Of a DNA stretch of 64,000 nt, positions 1-10,587 are shown piece after piece. The notes below the pieces were generated by a model that saw nothing but the letters and a program-made list of their open reading frames with translations, did not search any database and was not told the origin of the DNA. This DNA comes from Cryoendolithus antarcticus (Eukaryota > Ascomycota > Dothideomycetes > Cladosporiales > Cladosporiaceae), in assembly GCA_002077065.1 (NCBI GenBank), contig NAJO01000018.1:868001-932000 (forward strand). Direction: 5' to 3'. Position 1 is the stretch's first letter; each line of letters begins with the position of its first letter. The position numbers and the translations under genes were made by a program.

Positions 1-1160
1 TCGCGCGAGTAGTCTGCAACTTGCAGCTCGGAGTAGTTCGTGATGTACGAGGCGTCGAATTTAATCCAGTCGAGTTCTGTCGTCTGGCTGCCTTTCGGTC
101 TGGTGTTGCCAGATAGCTGGTCCATCATCCACATCAGCGTAATGTCGGCGTTCCCCTGATCGGCATACGATCCTCCGATGTTGCTGTGCGCACCGGCGAA
201 CCAGCACTGCTTCAAGTTTGTAGTGCAGTCTTTGGGACGCTCCCAAACAGCGGGGGAGAACGGGTATCGGCGCTCATCTAAACCAAGCGCCTGGAATGCG
301 TTCTCAACGTGATTATCGATCGTGGTGTCGAGCCACTTGTACTCGTGAATGTAACCTGGCAGGAACCCGAATATCTTTCTGATCTTGGGGTTGATCGGGA
401 TGCCAAGGGAGCCCACAGTATCCCACACACCGATGCACTTGATCTTGGCAGCTTTGGTGAGGTGATTCGCGACAAGGAACTTGCGGTAGTTCAGAAGATA
501 CTCTCCGATCTTCCTGAGCTTGTCGTCATCGCCTTCCACATGGACGGAGTCGTCGACGGGCATGTCTTCTTCCCTACCCCCATGTTTCTTACACCAAGCT
601 TTGAAGAATATCGGTGGGTGCTTAGGATCGCCAGCGTGCTCCCAGTCCTGGAAGATCTCGTAGAAGAATGGCATTGCCCTGCGCTCCAAGATACCGAATG
701 CTCCGATAAAGCCACCGATCGAACGAGCCGTGAATGCACCGCGTGAGAATCCAACCAGGAAAATCGAATCCGGCTGATCGACTTTCGCGTCCCTCTGATC
801 TGAGTAGTTGCTGACGAGGAACGAGTACGCTTCTCGCACGTTCTCTGAAAGACCAGCTCCAGTGCCGCCGCCGAATAACTTGTCCCAGACTCCCAAGCCA
901 GTGCCAACGCCAGCTTGGTAGTACACGATCTGCTGATGATGGCCATCATCCTGGTCCTGGATTGCCCGAGCGAGGCGAGTGACGTTCGTGGGGTTCACAG
1001 GGTGGCCAGCGCCGCCAAACTTGTCCTTTACCCAGGCGTTGTCGGCATTGGCCCAGGTGCCATCGCAGCAGACAATCAGCTTCTTAGGCGATGGTGCTGC
1101 TACTGCGGTGATTGAGCTATGTCGTCTGTGGCCATTCGCGATCGCAAGGTTGTTTTCCAT
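1..1160 (-). CDS. DUF2235 alpha/beta-hydrolase-like protein, C-terminus cut by window edge
   Basis: One open frame of about 386 codons runs from 1160 to the left edge without a stop, so the C-terminus is missing. An early KKLIVCCDGTW segment is the usual N-terminal signature of DUF2235 proteins. The lipase-type nucleophile motif GFSRGAFTAR follows, then IGVWDTVGS carrying the likely catalytic Asp, then FAGAHSNIGGSYAD carrying the likely His. The family includes fungal hypothetical hydrolases and the bacterial Tle1 phospholipases; the substrate here is unknown. The frame is open upstream of 1160, and an in-frame ATG at 1265 would add 35 Arg/Ser-rich residues resembling a mitochondrial presequence. 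I used 1160 because family members normally begin shortly before the CCDGTW block. Confidence in the family is high, in the start moderate. Confidence 0.88.
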   Translation of the reverse strand, partial: MENNLAIANGHRRHSSITAVAAPSPKKLIVCCDGTWANADNAWVKDKFGGAGHPVNPTNVTRLARAIQDQDDGHHQQIVYYQAGVGTGLGVWDKLFGGGTGAGLSENVREAYSFLVSNYSDQRDAKVDQPDSIFLVGFSRGAFTARSIGGFIGAFGILERRAMPFFYEIFQDWEHAGDPKHPPIFFKAWCKKHGGREEDMPVDDSVHVEGDDDKLRKIGEYLLNYRKFLVANHLTKAAKIKCIGVWDTVGSLGIPINPKIRKIFGFLPGYIHEYKWLDTTIDNHVENAFQALGLDERRYPFSPAVWERPKDCTTNLKQCWFAGAHSNIGGSYADQGNADITLMWMMDQLSGNTRPKGSQTTELDWIKFDASYITNYSELQVADYSR

Positions 1161-2735
1161 GTTGCCGAGGCGCTGCAGGTGGCCTGTAAGTCTGATCGGG
1201 TGTGACAAATAAGACCTGCTCGGAAGTCTTGTCGCTGTTGATCTCACACTTCGACTGGCATGCATATGAATATGGTATACCTCCAACTACAACGTCAGCC
1301 GCTCAGACGTACAGCAAGAAAGAATAGCGACTCGAAAGCGTCTTACCATCGCATCAGATAGACCATGCGGTCAGAGTGATCATATATGAACTCTTCTCAG
1401 TGCCTCAGCTGTGAGAGCCAAGGCACCATGGTGTGAGCACCTGGGGCCGCTGCAGACAGCCTCATGCCCCGAATAGGAACAGGGCTGAGGGTTCTCGTCT
1501 AGCTCACCGGCTGCGCCGCGCGCCATGCCATGAGGAGGCTTGGTACTTATGCCAAGGGTGGGCTGAGGCACCATGGTCCGTCCAGTCAGGAGCGGTAGAT
1601 CACTGCTGCACGATCGCTTACTGCGCAAGCCGGTGAGCGACATGTGGTCTGGTCGTTGTCTCAGTACGCCAGCCGTGCTAGCTGTGGGCAGGCGCGAGAG
1701 CTCGAGCTGTCAAACTCATCGTGGTTCACGTGGTGGGCCGATTGCCGTTACGTAGGTGCGTGCCAACCGGGGTTGATATGAGCCAATGGGATTACGTCCT
1801 TGAGTCACCTGCCGCTCCCGGACGCCAGAGCTGAACGCCACAGCTGAAAGCCGACCTCACTTCTGAGTTGGTGGAATCCAGTGTGCAGTGATTCAATCTC
1901 GGTTTGTGGTCAGACGGAGGAGAGCTCGCAGCTCGACATTCGCAGCCAGGTTCTCTCAGTCGTCGAGGGCACTGCTATGTACTGATCAGCCAGATCAAGA
2001 GATAAATGGTTCGCTTAGCACACAATGAGATAGCTGGCGCCATTACCTTGCGCTCATGCTTAATACGCCCTCGAATCGTCGGATGGGACGGCGTGGGAAA
2101 GTCGCCACGTCGTAAATCCAACCGTCGCCGGCTGGGACCGATTTTTACAACAAATCGCCGGGAAGTGATGTCCCTTAGCCACTCAGCTTCATCTTCGCTA
2201 GAACTTTGGTCATGCTCTTGAACTGAGAGGGTAGATTTCACAAATTATTTGTTTTGGGTTCATATCTCGCCCAACCCGCCCGAGAGCCGGCAGATATATA
2301 GCTGGTACCCCACTGATGCTATGCTGCGTCTTGGTCGTGATTCAAACCGCCACCTCTCATAATATCGACACGTCGTTCTCTTGCTTGGGGTTATTTGACG
2401 TGTGGTTAATCTGCGTACCTCTAATCCTGCGCAATGACTCGGGATTAGTTCGCGGTGTCGAAAATGAACCATAGTGAAGATGGAGGTGAAGTCGGAATAA
2501 GCTCGTTTTGATGTTCATCACCTCGAGGGAAGGTGCGAATGACCACAGTGGGAAGGTGCAGTCTGGGCTCGGCCACCACTGATGATCCCCCGGACATCAT
2601 CTCACACGTCAGGCAAGTTCACAGATTGAGACAGGGAAGTGGGCATTAGCAACGATGCGCTGCGACAGCACACGTAGCATGTTTGCGTCCACAATTGGAC
2701 GTATCGGTATACACAAGGTAGTTCATGCGTCTACG
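1161..2735. other. Intergenic, no supported gene
   Basis: About 1.6 kb between two minus-strand genes. Only short overlapping frames without recognisable motifs are present. Two copies of a GGCACCATGG block lie near 1420 and 1567. A possible upstream exon for the DUF2235 gene could lie near 1345-1365, where an ATG is directly followed by GTAAGA, but I cannot join it convincingly. Confidence 0.5.
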
Positions 2736-3875
2736 TCAACTGACCAACAGCACGACACTCCCCAGCTGCCTCCTCATATCCGCATGTTCAACATCGTGTG
2801 TATCCTCCACCTCACCCCACTGCTCGGTCTGAAACAGCGTCTCCAAGCTCGCCGCAGCAGCAGCCTCCTCCGTCCCGAATCTCTGCACACCCTCACCCTC
2901 TTTTCGCAGATGCGCAAACTCCGGACTCCAATCCACCAACAGCCGCGACGCAATGAGCAAAGACTTCGACGCCAATATACCGCGCTCCAGCGCCGCGAGC
3001 TCCCAAGCCGGTAGTCCAGACACCCAGCCCTGGATCACCTGCTGTGTGAGCTGCGGTTGCGGCTCGGGTCGTATGGAGTCCTCGCCGAGTATGGGATTGA
3101 TGTCTACACCCGGGAAGACGTGCGTGCGCAAGAAGCCGATGATAGGCTCAGCCATCTCGCGTTGTCTTGACCGTAGACTTGGCTTTCCCGTGAGCTCTGG
3201 CTCGTGAATGTTCCGCTCTGGCGCCCAGCAGAGGAGTGTGTCGGTGCTGAGGTAGCGCATTGCCATCTCAACGATAGTCTCGCGGATGGCCGTGTCGCGT
3301 GCTGCCTCTGCGGCGGCGATGTCAATCGCTCGTGAGACCAGAGCTGTGAGAGGGATGTAATGATGTTTCAGTGCTTGCTGCGCCGAGACTAGCTGGTCCC
3401 ATTCCAGTGCTATGCCGGATGCTAGTGCTCGTTTGCTATGTGGGATCGTGAGAGTGGCTTTCGTCGCTGTTCGTACTGGTCGCTTGTCAAGATGGACCTG
3501 TAGTCCTGCTGGCGTCTCGACGATAGACACATCTTTCCAGAAGCGCTTTTTCAATGCCGTCGTGGGCTTCGCCGGATCTACTTTCAAGTTCTCCCCTGCT
3601 TTCAAGCGATCGGCGATCTCGCGCTTGCGATTCAGAGCTGCCTCTGAACTCGAGACAGATACTTGCGGCGGTGGCGGCGGCGGACCAACGACTGTAGGGT
3701 GAGGTAGCGGCGTCGCAGGGCGTGTGGCCGACGTATGGAGACATCTTGATCTGTGGCGTATTCTTCTCGGTGCGGCAGCCGAGCACATTCCCAGGCTGTT
3801 CAAGAGTGCGCGATGGACGCTCAGCGAAGAGGTCACGATCGGCGATGCCAATGTCGTGCGCAATACGGGCTCCAT
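2736..3875 (-). CDS. ATP12: ATP12, mitochondrial F1-ATPase assembly chaperone
   Basis: This single-exon gene encodes about 379 residues. ATP12 binds free F1 alpha subunit in the mitochondrial matrix and delivers it for F1 assembly. Recognisable blocks are KRFWKDVSIVETPAG near the start of the domain, LDKRPVRTATKATLTIP, ALEWDQL, and the C-terminal run GWVSGLPAWELAALERG followed by SKSLLIASRLL. The first 60 residues are Arg/Ser/Thr-rich with few acids, as expected for a matrix presequence, and are followed by a poly-Pro linker. I chose the ATG at 3875 because the open frame beyond it adds 15 residues that do not look like a presequence; an in-frame start at 3920 is the alternative. It is divergent from the Zn2Cys6 gene and no lesion is visible. 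Confidence 0.92.
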   Translation of the reverse strand: MEPVLRTTLASPIVTSSLSVHRALLNSLGMCSAAAPRRIRHRSRCLHTSATRPATPLPHPTVVGPPPPPPQVSVSSSEAALNRKREIADRLKAGENLKVDPAKPTTALKKRFWKDVSIVETPAGLQVHLDKRPVRTATKATLTIPHSKRALASGIALEWDQLVSAQQALKHHYIPLTALVSRAIDIAAAEAARDTAIRETIVEMAMRYLSTDTLLCWAPERNIHEPELTGKPSLRSRQREMAEPIIGFLRTHVFPGVDINPILGEDSIRPEPQPQLTQQVIQGWVSGLPAWELAALERGILASKSLLIASRLLVDWSPEFAHLRKEGEGVQRFGTEEAAAAASLETLFQTEQWGEVEDTHDVEHADMRRQLGSVVLLVS

Positions 3876-4097
3876 GATGATGTATGCGTGTGAATTTGGA
3901 ACGCGAATGCACAAGGACATGGATGCATCGAAGCTCGGCTCGGGAGTGATCGAATAAAGCTCAGTAAGGTTCGGCTGAGGCGCCGTGTCAAAGCTTAGTG
4001 CTCGAACTGCGGAGAAGCATCAAGGTGGTCTGCGCGGACTCGACATGGCGCGTGTCAATCGTGGGAGTCGATAAGGGAGGTCGAAGGATAGGTTGGT
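3876..4097. promoter_or_regulatory. Short shared promoter between ATP12 and the Zn2Cys6 regulator
   Basis: Only about 220 bp separate the two divergent start codons, or 300 bp if the regulator begins at 4176. Both promoters must therefore lie in the same interval. I see no obvious TATA box. Shared regulation is an inference from spacing alone. Confidence 0.4.
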
Positions 4098-7000
4098 GTG
4101 GTCTGCTGGGCTGATGATCCCGTAATCTGGGTTGCGACACGATTCTGGACCCACACACGCGCTCAACAGCCGGTGATGGAAGCATCTCTTCGGGATGTCC
4201 TGGAACAGCAAGCCGGAGACAACAAACCGCGGATGAGGATCATGGAGTCCTCCACAAGCGCGCAGCAAGACGGCCCTGGCCAGACAGCACAAGGCGAAGG
4301 ATCTGCGCCATCAAAGTCGGTTGTCGCCGCGAAGCCACTGCGCTTCGTGACCCATGATGGACCGCCAAACCCAAAGAGGAGACGCGTCGGGGCTGCATGC
4401 TTAACATGTCGCAAGAGGAAGACAGCATGCAGCGGTGAACGGCCAGCATGCATGACATGCATGCAGAATAAGCTTGAGTGCTCAGGCTACTCCTCGGAAG
4501 GAGCTGTTCTGCCCGCGACGACGCGTCGAACCAACGCGGAAGATGCTGCCATACATCCCAGTCTGAGGAGAGAGGCATCGGCGACGAGCTCAGGCGCGTC
4601 TAGACCTCCGCAAGTACAGCAGCAGTCGCATGATGCTCAGTACAATGCACCAGCGGGCTATGAGAGTCAATTCGCGGCTCGGCTGGAGTCACGACCAGCC
4701 CCTGCCACCCCATCCCAGCAGTCGACCACCCAGAATGGACCCATGTTCTCAGGTCCACGCAATCGAGTGCCATACTTCAGATGGCTGGGACCTACAGCCA
4801 TCTTGAGCGGCTACAAGCAGATGGTCGTGAAGATCAAGCGACATGACAATGAGGGCAAGACGTCTACCAATGGCGAGGCTGCTGGCTTTGTGTCACCTGC
4901 GCAGGGCACGTATGGACGGGCTCTTCCAAGTATAGGTCTAGATCACTCGAGCAGTGATCCTGAAGCTTCCCACTCACTTGATCTGCCCTTCTACGACACC
5001 AGCTCCGTGCCGCCAAGTGAGCTTATTACGCATTTGGCCCAGACGTTCTTCGTGCATCTCGGATGCAACTATCCTTTCCTGCAGCGAGAGCGCTTTCTAC
5101 GAGACTTGGAAGAGAAGCAGGTCGATGCCATTCTCGTAGATGCAGTGTGTGCACTGTCAGCTCGGTTTTCCACCCATGAGCTCCTAGTCCGCCAGCGAGG
5201 ATCTGACGGAAACAAGCTAGCGCCCGCCGAGTATGGTCACGCATTCGCACAACGAGCGATGACTGCCTTGACCCAGACATTCCCTGTACCAACTGTTGCT
5301 GCAGCTCAAGCTGCCCTTCTGCTGGCCTATAATGAGTTTGGTGAAAGTCGAGACAGTGGGCTATGGATGTATTTGGGCATCTCGATCCGCATCGCCCAAG
5401 ATCTCGGACTCCAGAAGCTCGAGGGTCTGAAGTACAAAGGTCGCGATGGGCCAACTCCGAAGCAAGTGAAGCGAGAAGCGCGCGATGGGCCTGCTGTTGC
5501 TTTGCAGTCCCACGCGTCATCATCAGTGCCGGCTCGACGGACTGTGGAGGCTGGGCAGGACGATGTAGTCCTCAACGCGGAGATCGAGGAGGCCAAGGCA
5601 GCTGAGCAAGAGCGCTTCGACACTTTCTGGGCTATTTTTTTGCTGGATCGGGTTGTCTCATCCGGTGTCGGCAGACGGAGCACGCTCCGTGACAAGGACA
5701 TCGAATTGTCATTTCCTCCGCTTGATGAGCAGCTACCGAATTCGGAGTGGCCTGCGCCATTTCCTGCACTTATTCGCATCGTGCACCTCTATGGCGGCGT
5801 CGCGGATTTACTCAACGGCATTAAGGAACCCACAGACGTCACTCCTGACACGTCGAAGAGGCTAGCAGTCATGGAGCGGCAGGTCACGAGCTTCTATCAA
5901 GGTCTTTCTCCGAAGTTACATTTCGATGCAGTCAACTTCCAGTACTATGTAAAGGCTGGCGAAGGCACGAATTTCGTACTGCTGCACTTTTGGTTCCATA
6001 CATTGATCGTGCTACTGCATCAGCCGACCATCCTGAAGACCTTCGAAGGCCGCATGCTTCACTTGTTTCCTAACAGTCAGCAGCTCAGCATGAGCTCGGC
6101 CAAGACTATCGCAGACATTCTGAGCTATTCGCAGCTCATGGACGCCAAAGCTAGTCTTGGCAATCCCTTCACGACGCAATGTATCTACGTCGCTGCATGC
6201 GCCTTCCTGAAAGAGACTGCCGAGCAGACAGCCTCCTCAAATGCACAGAGCAGGGCCACAAGTCCCATCAGGCAACCGGGCAAGGTCGTCGCTACCACAG
6301 CAGGCTTCACACCCGTCGCAGCACAGTCCACTGATAGCTCAATAACGCCTGCGAACAATGACAAAAGAGCGCAGGCCAAGCACACATTGCTCGCCACGGC
6401 TGCGAGCCAGCACTATCAGCTTTGCTACAAAGCACTGCAGTCTCTTGAGACATACTGGGCCGGCACGAAGTATATTCTCACCATTCTCGACCAGAAGTTC
6501 CAAGGCGTCGACGATCCACTTCTCTATACTGTAGAGGAGGGTGAGTCCGCCATCGAACAGCCGAGGCCAGATCCTGCTTTCACCTCGCCAGGTTGGAGGC
6601 GGAAGCCAAGTTGGGGACCGTACATTGGTAATCCCGAGATTGGCAAAGAGTTCATGCAGGCGAGGGCAGGCGATGAAGGCAGAGAGCTAGGGAATGGTGA
6701 GTGACATATGTTCCCTGTCGTCCTGTGAGTGTAAGCTGATTTAGATCTAGCGATCGGCTGGACCTTGACAGGTAACATGAATGAGCCGTCCACAAACTTA
6801 GCCTGGCACTACGCAAGCGAGCAAGCCAATCAGTCCACCGCCGCGTACAACGGCAGTGCAGCACAACAGTCTACGCAAGAGCTCCAGCACCCTTCGCTCT
6901 ATCGTCAGACTCCCCGCCCCAACCCGGCTCCCACACCGCAAACCTACGGCCAGCCCGAAGTTTCGGACGCTTCTCTACTACTCTCCTTGAACAACACTTA

Positions 7001-7271
7001 CCCCAACACCAATGCCGCGTCGTCACAGTACGCCCACGACACAGCGACAAACACGACCTATCCCTCATGGTCCGATCATCCCCACTTCCCGCACAGCACA
7101 TATGCGAGTCTTGCGAGACCGCCGTTTGGAGATATGATGATTGAGAGTAGAGATGTGGATATGTCTTTGCTTGGCCTGGGAGGGATGCCGTGGTTTGAGA
7201 GTGTGGGGGTGGGAGGATTTAGTAGTGGTGGTGGTGAGAGTGAGACCCAGGGAGGGGGTTATGCGACGTGA
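4098..7271 (+). CDS. Zn2Cys6 fungal transcription factor with fungal-specific TF domain
   Basis: There are two exons, 4098-6696 and 6772-7271, joined over a 75-nt intron (GTGAGT ... GACAG). The stop seen by read-through at 6702 lies inside that intron. The product is about 1,030 residues, or about 1,006 if the ATG at 4176 is the true start. Six cysteines at about residues 101, 104, 111, 118, 121 and 128 form a classic binuclear zinc cluster, preceded by the basic run PKRRR. A middle-homology (Fungal_trans type) region begins near FVHLGCNYPFLQ and continues through DLGLQK and FWAIFLLDR. The C-terminus is Asn/Ser/Pro-rich and ends in a Gly-rich tail, a plausible activation region. I cannot name the target genes. 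The recombinase relic begins immediately after its stop codon. Confidence 0.88.
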
Positions 7272-10233
7272 GACTGACTGACGCGAGTGCGAGAGGCCGT
7301 CAACATGTATCTTCTTTGCCACACTTGGCCAATCCACCCTCTACAACCCCCTGTTCGGTTCGCGCCAAGCGAGACGCGCTGCATCAGATACAAGTTCTAG
7401 CAATTCCGACTTGCCTGCAGCAGCAGTCCCACCAAAAGTTCGTGGCGAGGAACCAGTGGCTAACCGACCAGGCTCTGCTTCAAGACGCTCGAGTTCAGAA
7501 CAAACGGGTCAACGCCGAGTTCCGTCATGGACTGTTTGATCACTCGAGACCCGCTAAATGGAACACACGAATGGATGGCATGTGGACGCGTTACACGGCC
7601 ACTTTGATCGAGGCATACGGAAATCAAGACTCTCGTGGGTGCGTATTCGTCTCAGATTCTCGTCGGGTGGTGCATATCAATCCCTTGTCAAGCTGACCCG
7701 CCGACAGAGATGTGAACAGTCCCCCCACTGGCGATACGATCACCTTGGTTCTGAGTACCTACGCCTCCCAGTCAAAAGGGCGGGATCGCGGCCCAGACGG
7801 AGCAGCCTTGCCGATCATGCTAGGAACTCTTCAAACTGGGTTCGTCGCTCTCCTAGCCAAGTTCGCAGTCAAGTATCCTGGCTGGAAACCGACTGATCTC
7901 GGCCAATCGGTCATTTGCAACTTGATTACCCGCTTGGCCAAGGAAGGCCTCGTCCGGACTGAACGCAGTCAGCGCATCCGTATTTCTCTGCCTCTACGAT
8001 CTGCCCTTACTATGGTTCGTCGCTGCCTGGTCCTGATGCTCCAGCAGGGCCCTCACTCGCCCGACAGAATAGTCAGCGACGTTCTAGCTTTCACCATTCT
8101 GTGCGCAACTGGAGCTCGTGCTGGCGACCTAGCCTCTGTCGCAAACAAGTTCGGGTTCGGTTCTCGCTGTGTTCGGATCGAAGATATCACGCTTTGAGTT
8201 GCAGGGCACGCATCGAATCCACAGTGGGCGGACGTGAGGGGGCAGAATCGAATCAAGTGGTTCAAGGGAAATGCGTACGTACCGGCTGGATCGCGTTGAT
8301 CTGCCTTTCGATCTCATAACTCTCAGCACGTTACAATACTTACTGACCTTTGCGGCATTGCAGGCTTCAGGCTCATCCTCCGCAGGTTCACGACTTGAGA
8401 GCTCTGCAATTCGATCTCGCAATTCTCGATCTATTATGTTGGTTGATCGTGCACTTCCGGCATCGTAACATTCTCCCCATGGACGATACGATTGAATCAA
8501 TGCTAAGCCGTGCGGCAACTCGTGGAGATCGGCGGATCTTACTGGATTCGGCAGCTGCGAAACAGTCGTTGCTGTTAGAGCTTCAATCCAATGACAATCT
8601 GGGTGCTGGGGCCGATACCAAGCCCGCATCGAGTAGCTTGGTGGCTAAACGCATCACCCAGATGGGCTTCATTGCTGTTGCACTTCAGCCACTTGGCGGT
8701 CATGCTCTTCGTCGTGGACTTGCTGCAGACATGAAGGACCTAGGGCACGAATGGACAACTGGCACTGGTCACCGGGCATCCCTGGCCCTTGGACATAACC
8801 ATATGAGTGAGCGCAAAGGTCTTACGGACTACTGCGCAGACAACACAATCGCAGGGTTGCTTAATGCTCGAGCCGCGAACCTGCCGATGCCGAAGAAGCA
8901 AACAAGCGCGGACATGCTCCAAGATCTCGACAGCATGACGAAGCGCACAGCCTTTACCACGCAACCGCTCGCGCCGCAGGACGAACGGGATCGCGCTTGG
9001 CTGCACATGCGTGCTAGGGATGACCTCAAGGCCCGTGATCCGACCTTGAACACCGGCAAGCTGCGTACCCGGGCAGAAGAGGTAGCCCTGCGCATGATCA
9101 AAGAAGCTCATGCATCCGGACTGCCGCCTAGGATGTATTTGGAGCGCTCAGCCAATAGCGGACTCCCGTCACCCAATCCACCGCAGCTCGAGGGCGATGA
9201 GGAACCCGCAGCCGTGGACGATATGGTCGAAGAGGATGATTCTGGCCTCAGCGTCAGTGTAGCTGAGGGCGAGCTCGACGCCTTTCTTGGCAGCTACAAC
9301 ATCGGCAGTGGCGTGTCGATCTCGAATGTGATCGACAAAACGGTGCAGGATGTCGACCGACTCTGCGATCACGTCCTTGAGCATGGCACGCAGGGTACGG
9401 ATTGGTCCTCAATCCACATCGAGTTAGCACAGGACGACGATGAGTGCGTTGCTGAACCTCTCGAAGGCGTTCCGCACGACGCTTTGCTCATGCAGGCTCC
9501 GCAACTCATCGCATTCTTCACGTCCTACAACATCATCCGGAAGCCAGGGAAGGGTGCTGCTAGCATTGACCTCACGCACTACCGTCGTCTGGGCAAAGAC
9601 GAGCCCAAATTTATGGTCTTCAAATGTCCAAAGGGCTGCGGTGTTGAAAGCCAATCCCTGTACTACATCGAGAAGTTGCATGAGTGCAAACGTACGAAAA
9701 TTGTACGGCCATACGTACCTCGAAAGGTCCTGGAACAGCCCGACAAAAGCGGCGCGATGCTACTACCGCAGAGTTTGACCGGGTCAAACGCGACCCCACA
9801 GCAGTCCTTCGGCCTGCTCAACCCACCATCCGTCGGTGCGTTCACGAGTGGCGTACTCGGAGCATACCAGTCTCCAGGCTCAGCATATTCCCCGATGCCG
9901 CAGGTGTTGAGCGTACCCGAGCAAGTCCACAGATCTGCTGACGCCATGGGCCCCACTCATACCGGACCCATCAAGCGACCTGTTATGACTGGAGACAGTC
10001 TCGGAGTGACGGCAACCGGTGTCGATAGTGGCCCACCGCGCAAACGTGGTCAGCTACCAAGGCTGGATAGGTGCCTAATGCCAGGGTGTACGAACAAGCC
10101 ATTCCGTGATCAAAGAGAAATACGAATTCATCTAAGGACACGCAAACACGGCTTGAGCGATGAAGAGTCATCGGCCAAGGCTAGAGAGGTATGGGAGAGT
10201 GCGGAAAGTCCAGGGTGGCTCGAGGTCCCGTGA
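7272..10233 (+). pseudogene. Tyrosine recombinase (Crypton/DUF3435-captain-like), probably inactivated
   Basis: Three coding blocks join in frame: up to 7638, 7708-8274 and 8364-10233. The introns are 69 nt (7639-7707) and 89 nt (8275-8363, GTACGT ... TACTGAC ... CAG). Tyrosine-recombinase residues appear in order: Arg in ATGARAGDLA, a candidate Lys in RIKWFKGNA, His-x-x-Arg in GGHALRRG, His in LALGH, and Tyr in GLTDYC. A roughly 400-residue C-terminal extension holds a Cys-rich block (FKCPKGCGVES) and a C2H2-like finger (CLMPGCTNKPF ... RTRKH). Two defects suggest a relic: an in-frame TGA at 8195-8197 between the Arg and Lys blocks with no usable intron around it, and no in-frame ATG before residue 100 or so of the open frame. 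Such enzymes mobilise Cryptons and Starship elements. I see neither element boundaries nor cargo genes here. Confidence 0.72.
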
Positions 10234-10587
10234 GACTTGGTTGATGGGAGACCTGCAATGGTGTTCGCATTGTTGGCATGATCGAGATTTGCTGGGACTT
10301 GGACGCCGAGTGCGTATGAGGGGTTTGACTTGCTCGCACTCCACGAGAGACTGTATACTTAGGCTTCTCACTCACATCATTCTATCAAGCTGCGTCGGCA
10401 AAGCTAACATTGAACTGTGCTCATTGTGACCCCGTGTTCGTGGTTCCAAATCATCTCCCACAAATGGCCACACCGCAGCGTATTGCATCGCATGTGACGA
10501 TGATGCTGTGATACTGAACGAGAGACAATGGCTATCAACAGCGCAAAAGGGTATCACACGTCCTCCCAAGACAACGCTTTCTTCCAT
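10234..10587. other. Convergent 3' interval
   Basis: About 350 bp between the recombinase relic and the convergent VHS-GAT gene. I see no gene and no clear repeat; it presumably holds the 3' untranslated region of the VHS-GAT gene. Confidence 0.5.

Noticed and set aside
4240..4578. Antisense frames across the zinc-cluster region
   Set aside because: Shadows of the GC-rich coding strand; the sense strand carries a textbook Zn2Cys6 motif.
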